Shown one piece after another: positions 9,097 through 20,047 of a stretch of 64,000 nucleotides of DNA. Position numbers and translations under genes: made by a program. Within the stretch, counting starts at the first letter, position 1. Every line of letters starts with the position of its first letter. Origin of the DNA: CAWAMR01 sp963783095 (GTDB lineage: Bacteria > Planctomycetota > Planctomycetia > Gemmatales > Gemmataceae); assembly GCA_963783095.1 (NCBI GenBank), contig CAWAMR010000008.1:186001-250000 (forward strand). The letters are read 5' to 3'. The notes beneath the pieces were generated by a model. That model worked only from the letters and a program-made list of their open reading frames with translations. It ran no database searches and had not been told where the DNA came from.

Positions 9097-10110
9097 ATGA
9101 AACTCTTCCTCCTCGCCACGATACTTCTCGAACTCGGCGATTCAATTGCTCACGCCCAATGGCAACAGCAGACCATCGATACCGATGCGGATTTCCGCGG
9201 CCTTTGCGTCGTCAGTCCAAAAGTCGCGTGGGTCAGCGGCACGAAAGGGACATATGGCCGAACCACCGACGCCGGCAAAACTTGGTCGGTCGGAACCGTG
9301 CCCGACGCGGAAAAACTCGACTTCCGCGATGTCGAAGCCTTCGGAGAAACCACGGCCTATCTGCTCAGTGCCGGCCCGGGCGAGGATTCTCGAATTTACA
9401 AAACGGCCGACGGCGGCAAAACGTGGGCGCTTCAATTCAAGAACCCCGACCCCGAAGCCTTCTTTGATGCCATCGCCTTCTGGGACGAGAAGAACGGCAT
9501 TGCCCTCAGCGACCCCGTAAAGGGGCAGTTTCAATTGATCGTCACCGACGACGGCGGAGCGAATTGGAAACCGCTTCCGGAGAAGAACCTGCCGCCGGCC
9601 TTGCCGAACGAGGGGGCCTTCGCCGCCAGCGGCACCTGCCTCGTCACCCACGGCGAGAACGACGTCTGGTTCTGCACGGGCGGAGCCAAAACGGCGCGGG
9701 TCTTTCATTCCAAGGATCGAGGCCAAAACTGGACGGTGAGCGAGACGCCGATCATTGCCGGCGTCGAGTCGGCGGGCATTTTCTCGATCGCCTTCCGCGA
9801 TCGGAAGCACGGCATGATCGTCGGCGGCGACTATCGCAAACCCAACGACACCGGCGCAACCGCGGCGATCACCGCCGACGGCGGCAAAACCTGGACACTC
9901 CTCGACAAGCCGTTTCCCTTTCGCTCTGGCGTCGCCTGGGCGAAAGATCGGTGGGTCGCGGTCGGCACGTCGGGCTCCCATTTTTCCCAGGACAACGGCG
10001 CCACCTGGAAGCTGCTCGACCGCGAGAATTACAACAGCGTCGGCTTCACCGCGACCGGTGAAGGCTGGGCGGTCGGGCCGAAAGGCCGAATCGCGAAGTT
10101 CGCGAAATAA
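9097..10110 (+). CDS. Ycf48/BNR-repeat-like secreted beta-propeller protein
   Basis: An uninterrupted 337-residue protein with a signal peptide (residues 1-21, ending AHAQ). It contains repeated propeller blades with Asp-box-like signatures: TTDAGKTWSV, TADGGKTWAL, TDDGGANWKPL, SKDRGQNWTV, TADGGKTWTL and SQDNGATWKLL. This is the pattern of photosystem-assembly-factor Ycf48-like and sialidase-type BNR propellers. In non-photosynthetic bacteria these are exported proteins of unknown role, often mislabelled as oxidoreductases. It starts 16 bases after the DUF1553 stop, so co-transcription is likely. Codon use is richer in G and C at third positions than in the neighbouring genes, which also produces a long antisense ORF. 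That could mean separate acquisition. Confidence 0.8.
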   Translation: MKLFLLATILLELGDSIAHAQWQQQTIDTDADFRGLCVVSPKVAWVSGTKGTYGRTTDAGKTWSVGTVPDAEKLDFRDVEAFGETTAYLLSAGPGEDSRIYKTADGGKTWALQFKNPDPEAFFDAIAFWDEKNGIALSDPVKGQFQLIVTDDGGANWKPLPEKNLPPALPNEGAFAASGTCLVTHGENDVWFCTGGAKTARVFHSKDRGQNWTVSETPIIAGVESAGIFSIAFRDRKHGMIVGGDYRKPNDTGATAAITADGGKTWTLLDKPFPFRSGVAWAKDRWVAVGTSGSHFSQDNGATWKLLDRENYNSVGFTATGEGWAVGPKGRIAKFAK

Positions 10111-10217
10111 GAGATGGTTGCATAGTTCACAGAAGTCGTGGCCATCGGTTGGGCTCCGCATTTCCGAACATTGAATCAAACGGCAAATGGCTTCTGGTCT
10201 GAATCGGCCGGGCGCAT

Positions 10218-10689
10218 TCAGTTGCCGGCTCTTTTTTTCAAAATCGCTTCAAGCTCTTCGATCAGTGCTTCCTGCCCGGCTCGGATCTTCCGTTTTGCTG
10301 TGGCTACATCAAAAAAGTCGGCTCGGTCGATCTCCGGGAATTCCAGGTGTCGCCCGGAACCTGGCGGCCATTCCATCGTGAAGGTGTTGCTGATGACCTT
10401 GCTCGGATCGAAATCTCCCTCGAAGGCCCAGGCGTGAACGATTTTTCCACCAGGCTGTTTGATTGTTGTCAATGGGATGAAGGGGCCGGTCGGGGTAAAG
10501 CTGGTTTCTTCTTGAAACTCGCGCTTTGCGGTTTGAGCAGATCCTCGCCCGGTTCCACTTCACCCTTGGGAATCGACCAAGCCCCTTCATCCTTCCTTTT
10601 GTAATATGGTCCGCCCGGATGGCAAGTAGAATTTGCAAATTTCCTTCGAGAATTCGGTACATCAATAATCCGGCGGCAACGCGCGGCAT
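10218..10689 (-). CDS. NUDIX hydrolase (frameshifted twice)
   Basis: Three minus-strand frames read together give a normal ~155-residue NUDIX protein. These are PRVAAGLLMYRILEGNLQILL, then an HPGGPYYKRKDEGAWSIPKGEVEPGEDLL segment in the next frame, then AKREFQEETSFTPTGPFIPL, then GGKIVHAWAFEGDFDP to the stop at 10218. The NUDIX box GX5EX7REXXEEXGX is visible, with the catalytic REFQEE glutamates. The C-terminal region (NTFTMEWPPGSGRHLEFPEIDRADFF) is typical of a bacterial subfamily that cleaves nucleoside diphosphate-linked compounds; the substrate is not known. The start at 10689 lies about ten bases after an AGG. It converges with the Ycf48-like gene. Confidence 0.75.
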
Positions 10690-10889
10690 AATTGTCATCC
10701 TGATGTTAGGGAGCCGGAAGGATCGCTCCTATTCTATCGAGGACTTGGCCGCTGCGCGAATTCCGAATAAGCTGGAAACATCCCTCATCGAATACCCATT
10801 CACAGGATTCTTTACCTCCCAAACCCGATAACTCCTCCAGCATGCCCTTGGTTGAGAGCTTGCATACCTGCAAAACCGAAAGGAACCCA

Positions 10890-13800
10890 ATGAGAATTGT
10901 CACCATTTTATCAGCTGCCCTCCTCGCCCTTCTCTCTTCCTCCACATCGGCCCAGACCACCGGTTCGGCGAAAGATTTGGCCGGAGCCAAGTGGATCTGG
11001 GATCAGGCCGATGCAAACCAGGTTACGCAAACGAACGCACCCGTTTTGTTCGTCGGGTCTTCGATCTGGTAAATGCGCCCGTGAAGGCTGAAATGTTCGT
11101 TACCTGCGACAACGAGTACGTCGCATTCGTCAACGGCCAAAAGATCGGGGCCGACAAAACATGGGAAACGATCGATCGCTATGACGTGACCCAGCAACTC
11201 GTCAAAGGGAAAAATGTTCTTGCGTTTGAGTTCCGTAATGCCGGCGGTGTCGCCGGTGCCATCGCTCGACTTCGCATTCAGACTCCCGACAAGAAGGAAC
11301 TTTCGATCGCCAGCGATGCCCAGATGCGGATCACACAGCAAGTGGAAAAGGGAATGGATTGGACAAAGGTTACTTTCGATGATTCCGGGTGGTTTGCCGC
11401 TATTGAACTGGGGCCTGTGGGGATTGGACCCTGGAACCTGAGCGGCGGCGGTGCCGGCGGCTCCGGATTCAGCTACGACTTTGCCAAAGTGGAGCCGACG
11501 ATCAAAGCTCCCATTTCCGCGGAGCAACAAAAAAAATACTTCGTCGTGCCCGAGGGTTTCGAGATCGAGCTGGTGGCGGCCGATCCGCTGGTCATCAACC
11601 CGATCACGATGGCGATGGACGACAAGGGCCGCATCATCGTCAGCGAGAGCCATACCTATCGCTACGGCCCGCCGGGCTCGCCGATCAAGCCGTTCGCCAA
11701 TCCGGTCGATCCGGCTCGACCCTGACGGGCAAGGGAGGGCTTCACAGCGCACGCTGGTCGCCGACGGCTTCGACGATCCGGTCATGGGCATCGCCAGTCA
11801 AGACGGCAAACTCTGGCTCACGGCGTGCAATTACCTCTACCAGTATGATCTCTCGCCGAAGACGGCACCGCCGTCCAACAAGAAGACCATCCTCACCGAC
11901 AAGAACAAGGCCTGGAACCCGTTCGGCATGTTCGTCCTGGAATGGGGGCCGGACGGCATGCTGTACATGAGCGTCGGCAATCACGACATCGAGCTATCCA
12001 GGGCCCGGACGGCAAGATCATCCGGGCGCGGCGAATCCGGCATCATCATGCGCATGAACCCCGACGGCACCAAGATGGAGCGCCTCGTCACACGGCCTGC
12101 GCGTGCCGTACTCCTTCGAGTACGATCCGTTCGGCCAGCTCTGGCTGCTCTCCAACGGCGAGGGCAACCCGACCGCTTCGTCCGCGTCATCGAAGGGGTC
12201 GATTATCATTGCTACAGCCGGCCGGGCGTCGACAACAACTGGCTGGCCGGCAAGTCTCCGCTCGCTCCGCCCTGTGATCGAAGTTGCACGGCGGCGCCCA
12301 CACCCAGCTCATGCGCTACTACGCTGCCGCCTTTCCCGCAAGAGTATCAGGGCAACCTGCTGCTCTGCAACTGGGGCCGCGCACGGTTTCGCCGGCCCCA
12401 ACCGCGGCATCTTCCGCTTCGTCCTCGACGACGGAAGCAACGTCGTCAAGAAGGAGACGTTCGTCGCTTGCACCGATCCGCACTTCCGCCCCAGCCACAT
12501 TCATCTCGACCCCGACGGCAGCTTGCTGATCGTCCGACTGGTACGGCCGCGACGACGAAAGCGACATGACCGGACGCATCTGGCGGCTCAAATATGTCGG
12601 CAAGGATCGGCCGGCCGTGACCCACAAGCTCAACTCAACCGACTGGTCTGGGGACGACTATATCCTCTCCGCCCTGGATTCACCGCATCACTTGATCCGG
12701 GAAAAAGCCACGGCCGAGGCAGTCAAGAAGGGCAATGAGTTCATCGGCAAACTGGCGGAACATGCGGCAACGGCCAATCGGCCGATCGGTGCCGCCTATG
12801 CTCTGTGGGCGCTTGCTCGCATCGACACGGCGCAGTCGAAATCCGCTCTGCAAATGGGCGTCAAAAATGCCGACCCGCAGGTTCGTCGTCTGGCTCTGAC
12901 CCTGCTGCGCCGTTATCGCGTCGAAGGGGTTGCAACGGTAGTTCAACAGTCCCTTGCCGATAGCGCCCGATGGTTCGCGTCGAAGCAGCCAAGCTGCTCG
13001 AAACTTCGCAAGCCATTCGGCAGGCCATGCTCGACGCCTTGACAAAAGGCGCTGCCGAGAACGAGTTCTTGCGCTACGAGTCGGCCTGGTACATCGCCAA
13101 AAATGCCGATGCCGGCTTCCTGAGCAAAATGCTCGCGTCGGAGAACGCCAATGTCCGACTGGCCGGGCTGATTGCAATCGACGTCGCCGGGTACGAAGAT
13201 TTCCCCAGCAAACCGCAAGCAATGCTCGCTTTGGGCAAAGCGGTCGAGAACCCTGGCCTGCTCGATCATGCGCTGGTGCTGCAACTCGCTCAACTCCACG
13301 GTGATGCCAAGATCGTCCCCGCGCTTGAAAAGCTGGTGTCGCGCGAAGGCCTGCCGCTGGCCACCACTGCCAAGGCGATCATGCTGATCAAGTCCAAGGG
13401 CGGCTCGCTCTCCAATAAACTCTCCGCCGGCGCAGGTAAACGACTGATCGAGGCCGTGGACAAAGGCGGCTCTCACTGGCGACCCCGGCGGATCAACTCG
13501 TTCTTTTCGAGTTTCTTGAGGCAGAGGGGCCGACCCCATTTTCGCTCAAGCAGATCGACGCTCAACTACGCAGCCCCAATGCGCAGTTGCGTCAAGCCGC
13601 GCACGTGCTGGCTCGCAAGTTCGGGCCGAAGTCATCAGCGCTCGCCGCGCAACTCTGGATTACTGTCGATAACCCCAAGGGGAAACTGGAAGACATCGTC
13701 GAGGCTCTTTCGACACTGGCTCGCATCGAGAAGATACCGAATGCAACTGGGTGGCAAAAACTGCTCGACCATCCCCAGGCGGCGGTGCGAACCAAGGCCA

Positions 13801-14444
13801 TTCGCTGGTGGCGAAATTTCAAGGATCTTCCCGAACTTCGTAACGCCTTGATTGAAAAAGCCCCAGCGATTCTGAAGCGTGATTCCGCATCCGGCGAGGA
13901 TCTCGCCACAGTGCTGCGGCACTTCGAAAAATATCAGGAAGTAATCGACAAGCTCAATCTTCCTGCGACCCGAGAAAGATAAAGAAATCTTGACCAGGTG
14001 GCGCTGGATTCGATGCTCAAGGAGCCAAACCAAAATCGGACAGTTCGTTCGGCACTCGGCCTGCAAGTCTTCGAACGCACCGGCTGCACGAAGTGCCACA
14101 CCACTGCGACACAAACAACATTGCTGGCCCCTTCGCTCAAGGGCATCGCCATGCAGAAGCCCGAGTATCTGGTGGAGTCGGTCCTGTATCCATCGAAGGT
14201 GATCAAGACCGGTTTTGACGCCGAGAAGATCGAGACCAAGAGCGGCAAGGTGCATCAGGGTCTGGTCAAGGAGGAAGGAGATTTCTTCCGCGTACTCAAT
14301 CACGAGGGCGAAATCCGCGTGCCAAAGAATGACGTGGAAACGCGAACGATTTCCAAGCTCTCGATCATGCCGGAGGGCCAGGAAAACCAGATGAGCCGGC
14401 GGGAATTTCTCGACTTGATATTCTTTTTGCAGACGTTGAAATAA
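10890..14444 (+). CDS. PVC-type haem-binding CxxCH protein with propeller and HEAT-like regions (many frameshifts)
   Basis: The repaired reading is ~1,180 residues. A signal peptide (MRIVTILSAALLALLSSSTSAQ) is followed by a carbohydrate-binding-like beta domain (EMFVTCDNEYVAFVNGQKIG). Next is a membrane-bound dehydrogenase or sugar-dehydrogenase-like propeller (FVVPEGFEIELVAADPLVINP, GPDGMLYMSVGNHDIE, PYSFEYDPFGQLWLLSNGEGNP). A HEAT-like helical region spans ~12.6-13.98 kb. The C-terminal haem domain has CTKCHTT at ~14085 and the usual ending GQENQMSRREFLDLIFFLQTLK. I count at least seven frame changes, near 11040, 11715, 12000, 12090, 12190, 12530, 12960, 13480 and 13980. All of the family sequence is recoverable, so errors are likelier than decay. 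Exported haem protein; electron-transfer role inferred. Confidence 0.8.
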
Positions 14445-14530
14445 GGTTGCCGGTCCCATTGTTAGCCGGAAGCGCCGGTTTTGAAGTTCGCCTGCGAAAA
14501 ATCCGCGGGATTCCGAAAGTATTGGGAGCC

Positions 14531-14596
14531 CGCAGCGCAAGCAAGCAAGGCGGAGCAGCAACATCGCCGGAACTCCTTCCCTTGCTTGCGCTGTGG
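14531..14596. repeat. Palindromic intergenic repeat between convergent genes
   Basis: The left arm CAGCGCAAGCAAG (14533 onward) pairs with CTTGCTTGCGCTG near 14580-14593, around a ~35-base loop. It lies between the ends of the PVC haem gene and the LptF/G gene, so it may act as a two-way transcription stop. No T-run follows. Confidence 0.55.
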
Positions 14597-14687
14597 TTAG
14601 TGTGCGGCTTCGCCGCACCATTCCAAATTCCTTCCACACGCAACTTAAATTGCGTAAGCTTGGGGTGTGCCTCATTCGATAGGGCAA

Positions 14688-15899
14688 TCAGCGCCGCATC
14701 AATCGCCAGATCAAGACCAACGCCACGGTGCCGAGAACGGCATCGGCGGCCCAAACAGCTGGTACGACAGGTAGCTTCCCATCTTTGGCCATGTTCCCGC
14801 CGGCCAGCACCAGCGGATAGTACGCAAAAACGGTCGGCAGGAAGCAAATCACGAAGGTGCTTAGATAGTCGGATCGGCTCGCCCAGATACCGACAGGGCA
14901 GCCGATCAGCACGAAACAAAGGCACCCCACAGCCAAAGCAGGGCGCATCTGGATTTCCACTTCGACGCTTTTGTAAGTTCGCAACGCATGCACCAAACCG
15001 AATTTCGCGCCGCTCCACTCTTGCGCGGCGAGTTCTTTCTCCGGCCCCGGCGGCAGAGAATCGAATTTGGCTTTGATGGATTCACAACTTTCCGCGGCAC
15101 GGTAGTACTCTTCCTTAACCACATGCAGTCGTTCTTGTAATTCTTCCCAGGTCATGGCAGACGCACGGCCTTTGTTGTCCTGTTTGAAGAGTGCATCCGG
15201 AAGGGGAACGGTATAATTTCGCTCGCGCATATCCGCGCCGACATTGTCGCCATAAGCCACGCACGATCCCATATCCACCATGATCTGAAGGGTCGGCATA
15301 TCAACCTTGATTTTCGCTTCCCGCGTGCGGGCCACCAGATCATATTTCCATTCGCCATTGACCAGTTGCCGTCGCTTGAAAATAACGTCGAGCAGCCGTT
15401 TGCCCTGGACTTCCTTGACGAAAACGACATACGGGAGATTCCCCTGCCGTAATGCTCCCTCACGTTTCAGAACACCGTAGATTACTTCCTCGGCATCACT
15501 GAGAAATTTCTGGCGCATGATTCGTTGGGTTCTGGGGATGATATCGTAATACAACCCCATGGTTGTGATGGTGGTCACCGTGCCGAGAAGTATGGCAGGC
15601 TTCAAAAGCCGCAAAATGTTTACGCCGGCCGACTTCATGACCAGCACTTCGTTGTCCGCGGACATTCGCCCGTAAACAACGCACGTGGCGAAAAGCGTGG
15701 TTGCCGGGATCGTGTACGGGAGCGTGTTTGGAATCAAGAGCGGAATAGCCATCAAGATCTGGCTCGGTGCCAGACCGCGCTGCAAGGCTTCCTGAATCAA
15801 CCCGGCCAATAAAAATAGCCCAGTGAGCGCAGTCAATGACAGAAGGAATACTTTGATCAGTTCCAGCAGGATCATCCGGTTGATAATGCTACCGAACAA
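14688..15899 (-). CDS. LptF/LptG family permease (YjgP/YjgQ)
   Basis: An intact 403-residue membrane protein. Three to four N-terminal transmembrane segments (MILLELIKVFLLSLTALTGLFLLAGLIQ, LIPNTLPYTIPATTLFATCVVYGRMSADNE) contain the family-typical SADNEVLVMKSAGVN coupling motif. A periplasmic jellyroll-like region follows at ~125-300, and three C-terminal segments end in WRLMRR. LptF/G move lipopolysaccharide from the inner membrane to the LptC/A bridge with the ATPase LptB. Finding it agrees with an outer membrane in planctomycetes. It lies just downstream of the AsmA-like gene on the same strand, separated by a palindromic repeat, so both may serve outer-membrane assembly. LptF and LptG cannot be told apart here. 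Confidence 0.85.
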   Translation of the reverse strand: MFGSIINRMILLELIKVFLLSLTALTGLFLLAGLIQEALQRGLAPSQILMAIPLLIPNTLPYTIPATTLFATCVVYGRMSADNEVLVMKSAGVNILRLLKPAILLGTVTTITTMGLYYDIIPRTQRIMRQKFLSDAEEVIYGVLKREGALRQGNLPYVVFVKEVQGKRLLDVIFKRRQLVNGEWKYDLVARTREAKIKVDMPTLQIMVDMGSCVAYGDNVGADMRERNYTVPLPDALFKQDNKGRASAMTWEELQERLHVVKEEYYRAAESCESIKAKFDSLPPGPEKELAAQEWSGAKFGLVHALRTYKSVEVEIQMRPALAVGCLCFVLIGCPVGIWASRSDYLSTFVICFLPTVFAYYPLVLAGGNMAKDGKLPVVPAVWAADAVLGTVALVLIWRLMRR

Positions 15900-15920
15900 G
15901 GGCAGTCTCCTTCTTAGAGA

Positions 15921-16023
15921 ACAGTGGTCAGTGGATAGTGGTCAGTGGTCAGTAAATACCCAATACGCGATGTATCCTGTCTTTGCATTTTCTGACCACT
16001 GACCACTGATCACTGACCACTAA
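15921..16023. repeat. Palindromic repeat built from CAGTGGTCAGTG units
   Basis: The left arm at 15922-15952 consists of tandem CAGTGGTCAGTGG units. The right arm at 15991-16022 consists of their complement (TGACCACTGACCACTG). A folded transcript would form an imperfect ~30-bp hairpin. It fills the gap between the AsmA-like stop and the LptF/G start. Confidence 0.8.
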
Positions 16024-19000
16024 TCATTGTTTCATCCTGTCCAACACTCGTTTGATCGGGTCGACCAGCAACGGCACCGGTTCGGGCTTGTAATCGAGCT
16101 TGCCGTCGAGTTGTCCGGATACCTTGACCTTGAAAACCATCTTGCTCACTTCCGCAGAGAAAGCACCCGGCAAAGAGAACAGCTCTCTCATCTTGGTCCA
16201 CACGGGGTAGAATGCCAGATTCACGTCGCTGCCATCGGCATTCATCTCACCCTCGCCTCCGAGGCTGACGGCATTGCCGATCAGGTCGAGTTGCCCGAAC
16301 TTGATCCGTTTGCCCTTCAAACCAAACAGAATATGTGCCTCCTCAAATCCTGTCTGGTCCGGCGGATGTAACTTGGCGACCTTGACGAGATTGAGCAGGA
16401 AGGGCAAATTCAACAATTTGCCGCTGGGAACATCAATGGTCCCGGCACCTTCGACGATGGGCATTCCAGTTCGATCGTCGATCTTGTTGTGCAAATACAG
16501 CTGTGCGCTGGCGAGTCCTTCAAGTTGCACCTTTGGGCCAAGCTGGTAATGCCTGGCAATTTCGGCGAGCTGAATCCGCGTTGCCTGCAAATTCAGTGCA
16601 TACCGTGCCGGCCTGTGCATGGCAACCCATCCTTGCCCGCCGACCTCACCGCCAAAAAACTTGCCGGTCAGGGAATCAATTTGGACGAGTTCCGGTTGTT
16701 TGGGATCGACCCACATTTTTGCCCGAACCGTATCGACCGGCTGCTTGGACAGTAAGGCCTTGGCAATATCCAGATTGCCGCGCACCGCCCCGAGTCGATC
16801 GCCCCGATATACGCCCCAGCAAGCAAACTTTCCGTAGATGCCTTCCCAGGGTACGCCGACCTCAGTTGAAACGCCCTCCATGATCACTGATCCATCCCAA
16901 TAGATGGTGGGCAAAATCGGCAATGGATCGTTCGGAGTCGGCGGCGGCTGAGGTTCCTGCCGCAACTTTGCGAAATCGGTCCCTGAAACCAATTGTGTAT
17001 TTTTCTCTTCCGCATTGATTCTCTCGATTTCGTATTTCAAGTTGACAAGCCGATCGGTGGGCTTGAGCCGGGCCACGTTCGCTACCCGCGGTCCAGGTGT
17101 GGGCAGATACCTCGGCTGAAAGGGGCCAGGCTGCTCGTCGATGACGATTCGACTGGCATGCAACCTCATTTTCCCTTCCATTTTCAGTCCTTCGCATGCC
17201 AGACGCAGACCGGGCGGAAGCGCCTTGATGAAGTCCGCGTCAATGACAAATGGCGTTACTTGAAGTTCGTGCAGATCTGCCCAGTAGCCGCCACCAGGTC
17301 GCAACAGAACCTCTGCCTTGGGTAACGAGATCTGCATTCGGCCGTGCGCACTGCAAACCGTTCCATTTTGACGCGACCCCCTGTGTACGAGAATGCTCCC
17401 GACATTCCCGTGAAGGAATAGGCAAAGAAGTTGGGCCGAACCGTCGCGCCGTTGAAGGCCATGCTCATCTGTAAATCCTCGACCGGGTTGAATTTCCGAT
17501 CGGGATTTGAACGATCCATGAGTCGAACGTTCACATTGCAGTTGATTCGCCCTTGAGGCTTCACAGCTGCCCACGATGAATCGAGACGAATAGCCGAAAG
17601 GGCTTTGTGTAAGTCGCCGTCGAGTTCAACATTCTCCCCGTGTATCCGCAAATCCAGCAGACTTCCTCCCTGGACGGGATCTTTCGCCCGCTGCCTCGAA
17701 TCGAGGCTCCGCGATGGGTTGCTTTGAAATCGTGGAATTCCAGAACTCCGGTGTCGCCGAATGATCTCTGAACCACGATTCCGGGAGTAGGAGGCAATCG
17801 GGTGGGGTGAGCGGGCACGGTTCGAATGACTAGCTTCCCCGTGAGATTCTCAAGCAGGAACGGAAACTCCTCGTAATTCAGCGAGCCGGAACGCAGATAG
17901 ATCGTGAAAAGATTGTCGAATACGTCCGGACCATGCTCCCGACGAATCCGTTCGTTTTGTCGGATATGGGCGGTAAAATCACCAAACGCCGTTGCGTGCA
18001 GCCGTTCGATCAGTCGGGGATTATCGTCGGGCAAGGCCGCAACAAGATCTTTGTCCAATGTGATCCCTTTTCCCTCGATCGTGAGATCGACATCCAGATC
18101 GGCGAGGTTCCCTTGACTGTCCCTTTGATCGTGGCTGTGGTTCCGCTTCCTTCCGCAGTAAGATCGAGAGTCACGACGTCCGGCAGTGAATTGCTAAGAC
18201 TGTCGAGGTTATACTCGATCGTTCCACGAATGTTCTTCATGGGATAAGGGAAGCCGCGATAGTTTGCGTTGATTCCTTTGGGGCGAGCGATGAGCTTTTT
18301 GTGCCAAACGCCTTCCCGGCGGACATAGGAATAGCCAAGATCGAGTGATCCGGACGGAGAAAACATGTCGTTGAGTATTCGTATCCTGGGTGGAAGCCGG
18401 TGAAACAACTCCGGATGAAGCGTCAAGTTTTGAATCGTGAGATCGAGTTTTCGCAAGCGATTTTCGATGTCTTGCAGCGGCGACAGTTCCTCGCGGGCGG
18501 AAGTCTCAGCGCGTTTGGGATTTCGGCTGGGTACCTCGATTGGCTGGCCGACAGGTGCGTGGATCGGATCTCTGGCGAGATCGAGCGCAAACGTCAACTT
18601 CGCTCGCCCGGCCCGCGCTGTCAGATTCTCGATGGTTAAATCGCCATTGCGAATCTGGGCATCGAATCGAATCTCTTCCAGAGGTGTCGGTAGCCAGGGA
18701 GGTGACCAGCGACCTTCGCGAAACTGCACGCGCAGATCGGGAGACATGGTTCCGTCGGAAGTTGCCTTCAGATCGAGATGAACTACGGCAGTGCCTTGCA
18801 AATGTTGCAGATGTTCGTGAAGTTCCGGCATCCATCGGGAAGCCAGATCGAGGAATTCGGGAGAGAGGTTCACACTCGTCAAATCCACCGATCCCGCAAA
18901 TCCTCGTGCGCGATTCAAGTTTCCCTGGACTGCAAACGCACCGATGGTTTGGCCTTTCCCATCCACGCGGAGACTGACTACCGGCAGAGGATCGTTGATA

Positions 19001-19521
19001 ATCGTTGCACTGATGTCTTCTAACTGGAGGATAGGGCGCGAATTCGCTTGATTATCCATCACGGTTACTTTTGCGCGTTGCATTTGCAAGAGCGGCATCG
19101 GCCGACCGTCCTGCGTCCTGTCGGTTCGAAAGATGTTTGCCAGGTTCCACTTCCCGTCAGCGCCTCGATTCAAATAGAAATGGGGCCGATCGAACTCGAT
19201 TTTCCGAATGATGATTCGACCTTGCGAAAACTGCTCCTTATCCGGGTGAATGCGAACCTGATGAACGGTCAAGAAAGGACTTCGACTCCGATCATCCCGG
19301 CGAATCAACTGAAGTTCATTAACGTGAATACTATCCCAAGGCAGCCACCAAACGGTCCCGGCCTCCACGTCAACATCATTGAACTGATCTTGAAGGTGTG
19401 CAATGAGTTTCTGTCGAACAACGCCGGATTGAATCCAGAGGTAAAGCCACCCAGCTCCTGCTGCCAGGAGCAGCAGAACCAGAAACACCGACCCGATGAA
19501 CAGCCATTTCCGTTTGGCCAT
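16024..19521 (-). CDS. AsmA/TamB-like outer-membrane biogenesis protein (several frameshifts)
   Basis: Four successive minus-strand frames join into one ~1,160-residue protein. It starts at ATG 19521 (MAKRKWLFIGSVFLVLLLLAAGAG), which gives an N-terminal membrane anchor at residues 5-30. Repeated beta-rich AsmA-type segments follow (VEAGTVWWLPWDSIHVNELQLIRR, IIIRKIEFDRPHFYLNRGADGKWNL, LTIENLTARAGRAKL), then a C-terminal AsmA_2-like region (AAQLYLHNKIDDRTGMPIVEGAGTIDVPSGKLLNLPFLL) to the stop at 16024. Frame changes fall near 18040, 17690 and 17340. Such proteins form long lipid-transfer bridges between the membranes. The LptF/G gene directly downstream supports an envelope role. The exact subfamily (AsmA, TamB, YhdP) is not decided. 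Confidence 0.8.
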
Positions 19522-19740
19522 TCCGGAATTCTCCGAACATAACAGATACCGACTCTTGAGAAGAGGGCGGATATTACGGTGCTGTGACCAATGGGTCAAT
19601 CGCGAAAATGAGAAGCGTATAACGGGGATGCAGCCATATTCTGATCAGAGGCCATTTTCTGTTGCAATTCTGTTACAAATTTGTTGCAAACACCTAAGTC
19701 ATTACCCCAGCATGAGTTGCCGACGGCTTGCCGCCGATAC

Positions 19741-19813
19741 CCCGCGTTCTTGGCGAACGCGGCTACGGCGGAGGTCATCGCTTCTCCGTAGCCGCGTTCG
19801 CCAAGAACGCGGG
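19741..19813. repeat. Long near-perfect palindrome
   Basis: The left arm CCCGCGTTCTTGGCGAACG and its continuation through CTACGGCGGAG pair with CTCCGTAGCCGCGTTCGCC and onward to the right. Arms are about 32 bp with a loop under 10 bases. It resembles dispersed REP-like hairpins. Confidence 0.85.
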
Positions 19814-19886
19814 GCACGTCCCCAACCTTTGACGTCCTGGCCGGCCTCTGGTGACGTGGGCCGTTCAGCGGGGCCGTTCTGGGGCC

Positions 19887-19921
19887 AATGTACTCTTCAC
19901 GCGGAGCGTGAAGAGTACATT
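19887..19921. repeat. Perfect 16-bp hairpin
   Basis: AATGTACTCTTCACGC, a three-base GGA loop, then GCGTGAAGAGTACATT. No T-run follows beyond TTTAG. It could be a weak terminator or a dispersed repeat. Confidence 0.85.
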
Positions 19922-20047
19922 TAGCCATCCCCCAGAGAAGTTGGTTACACCCATAACGAGCCGAAAGCGAAAGCGACCGATTTCACACCCAATTCGGCCT
20001 AGGAAAAAAGCCGATAATGTGGCAAGATGCGCTCGTGGTGGGAGGTC

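Larger units (their letters stand above)
19522..20047. other. 526-base non-coding stretch with two hairpin repeats
   Basis: This divergent intergenic region lies between the AsmA-like and phosphatase genes. It holds two strong palindromes (19741-19813 and 19887-19921), listed separately, and no supported gene. Promoters for both flanking genes are expected here, but I see no clear -35/-10 pair. Confidence 0.5.

Noticed and set aside
9142..10179. A 345-codon minus-strand ORF over the Ycf48-like gene
   Set aside because: It is an exact antisense shadow caused by GC-rich third positions. The plus strand has a signal peptide and clear propeller repeats.
10890..14444. The PVC haem gene as a decayed pseudogene
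   Set aside because: All domains are conserved across the frames and only indels occur, as in many other genes of the window, so sequencing error is likelier.
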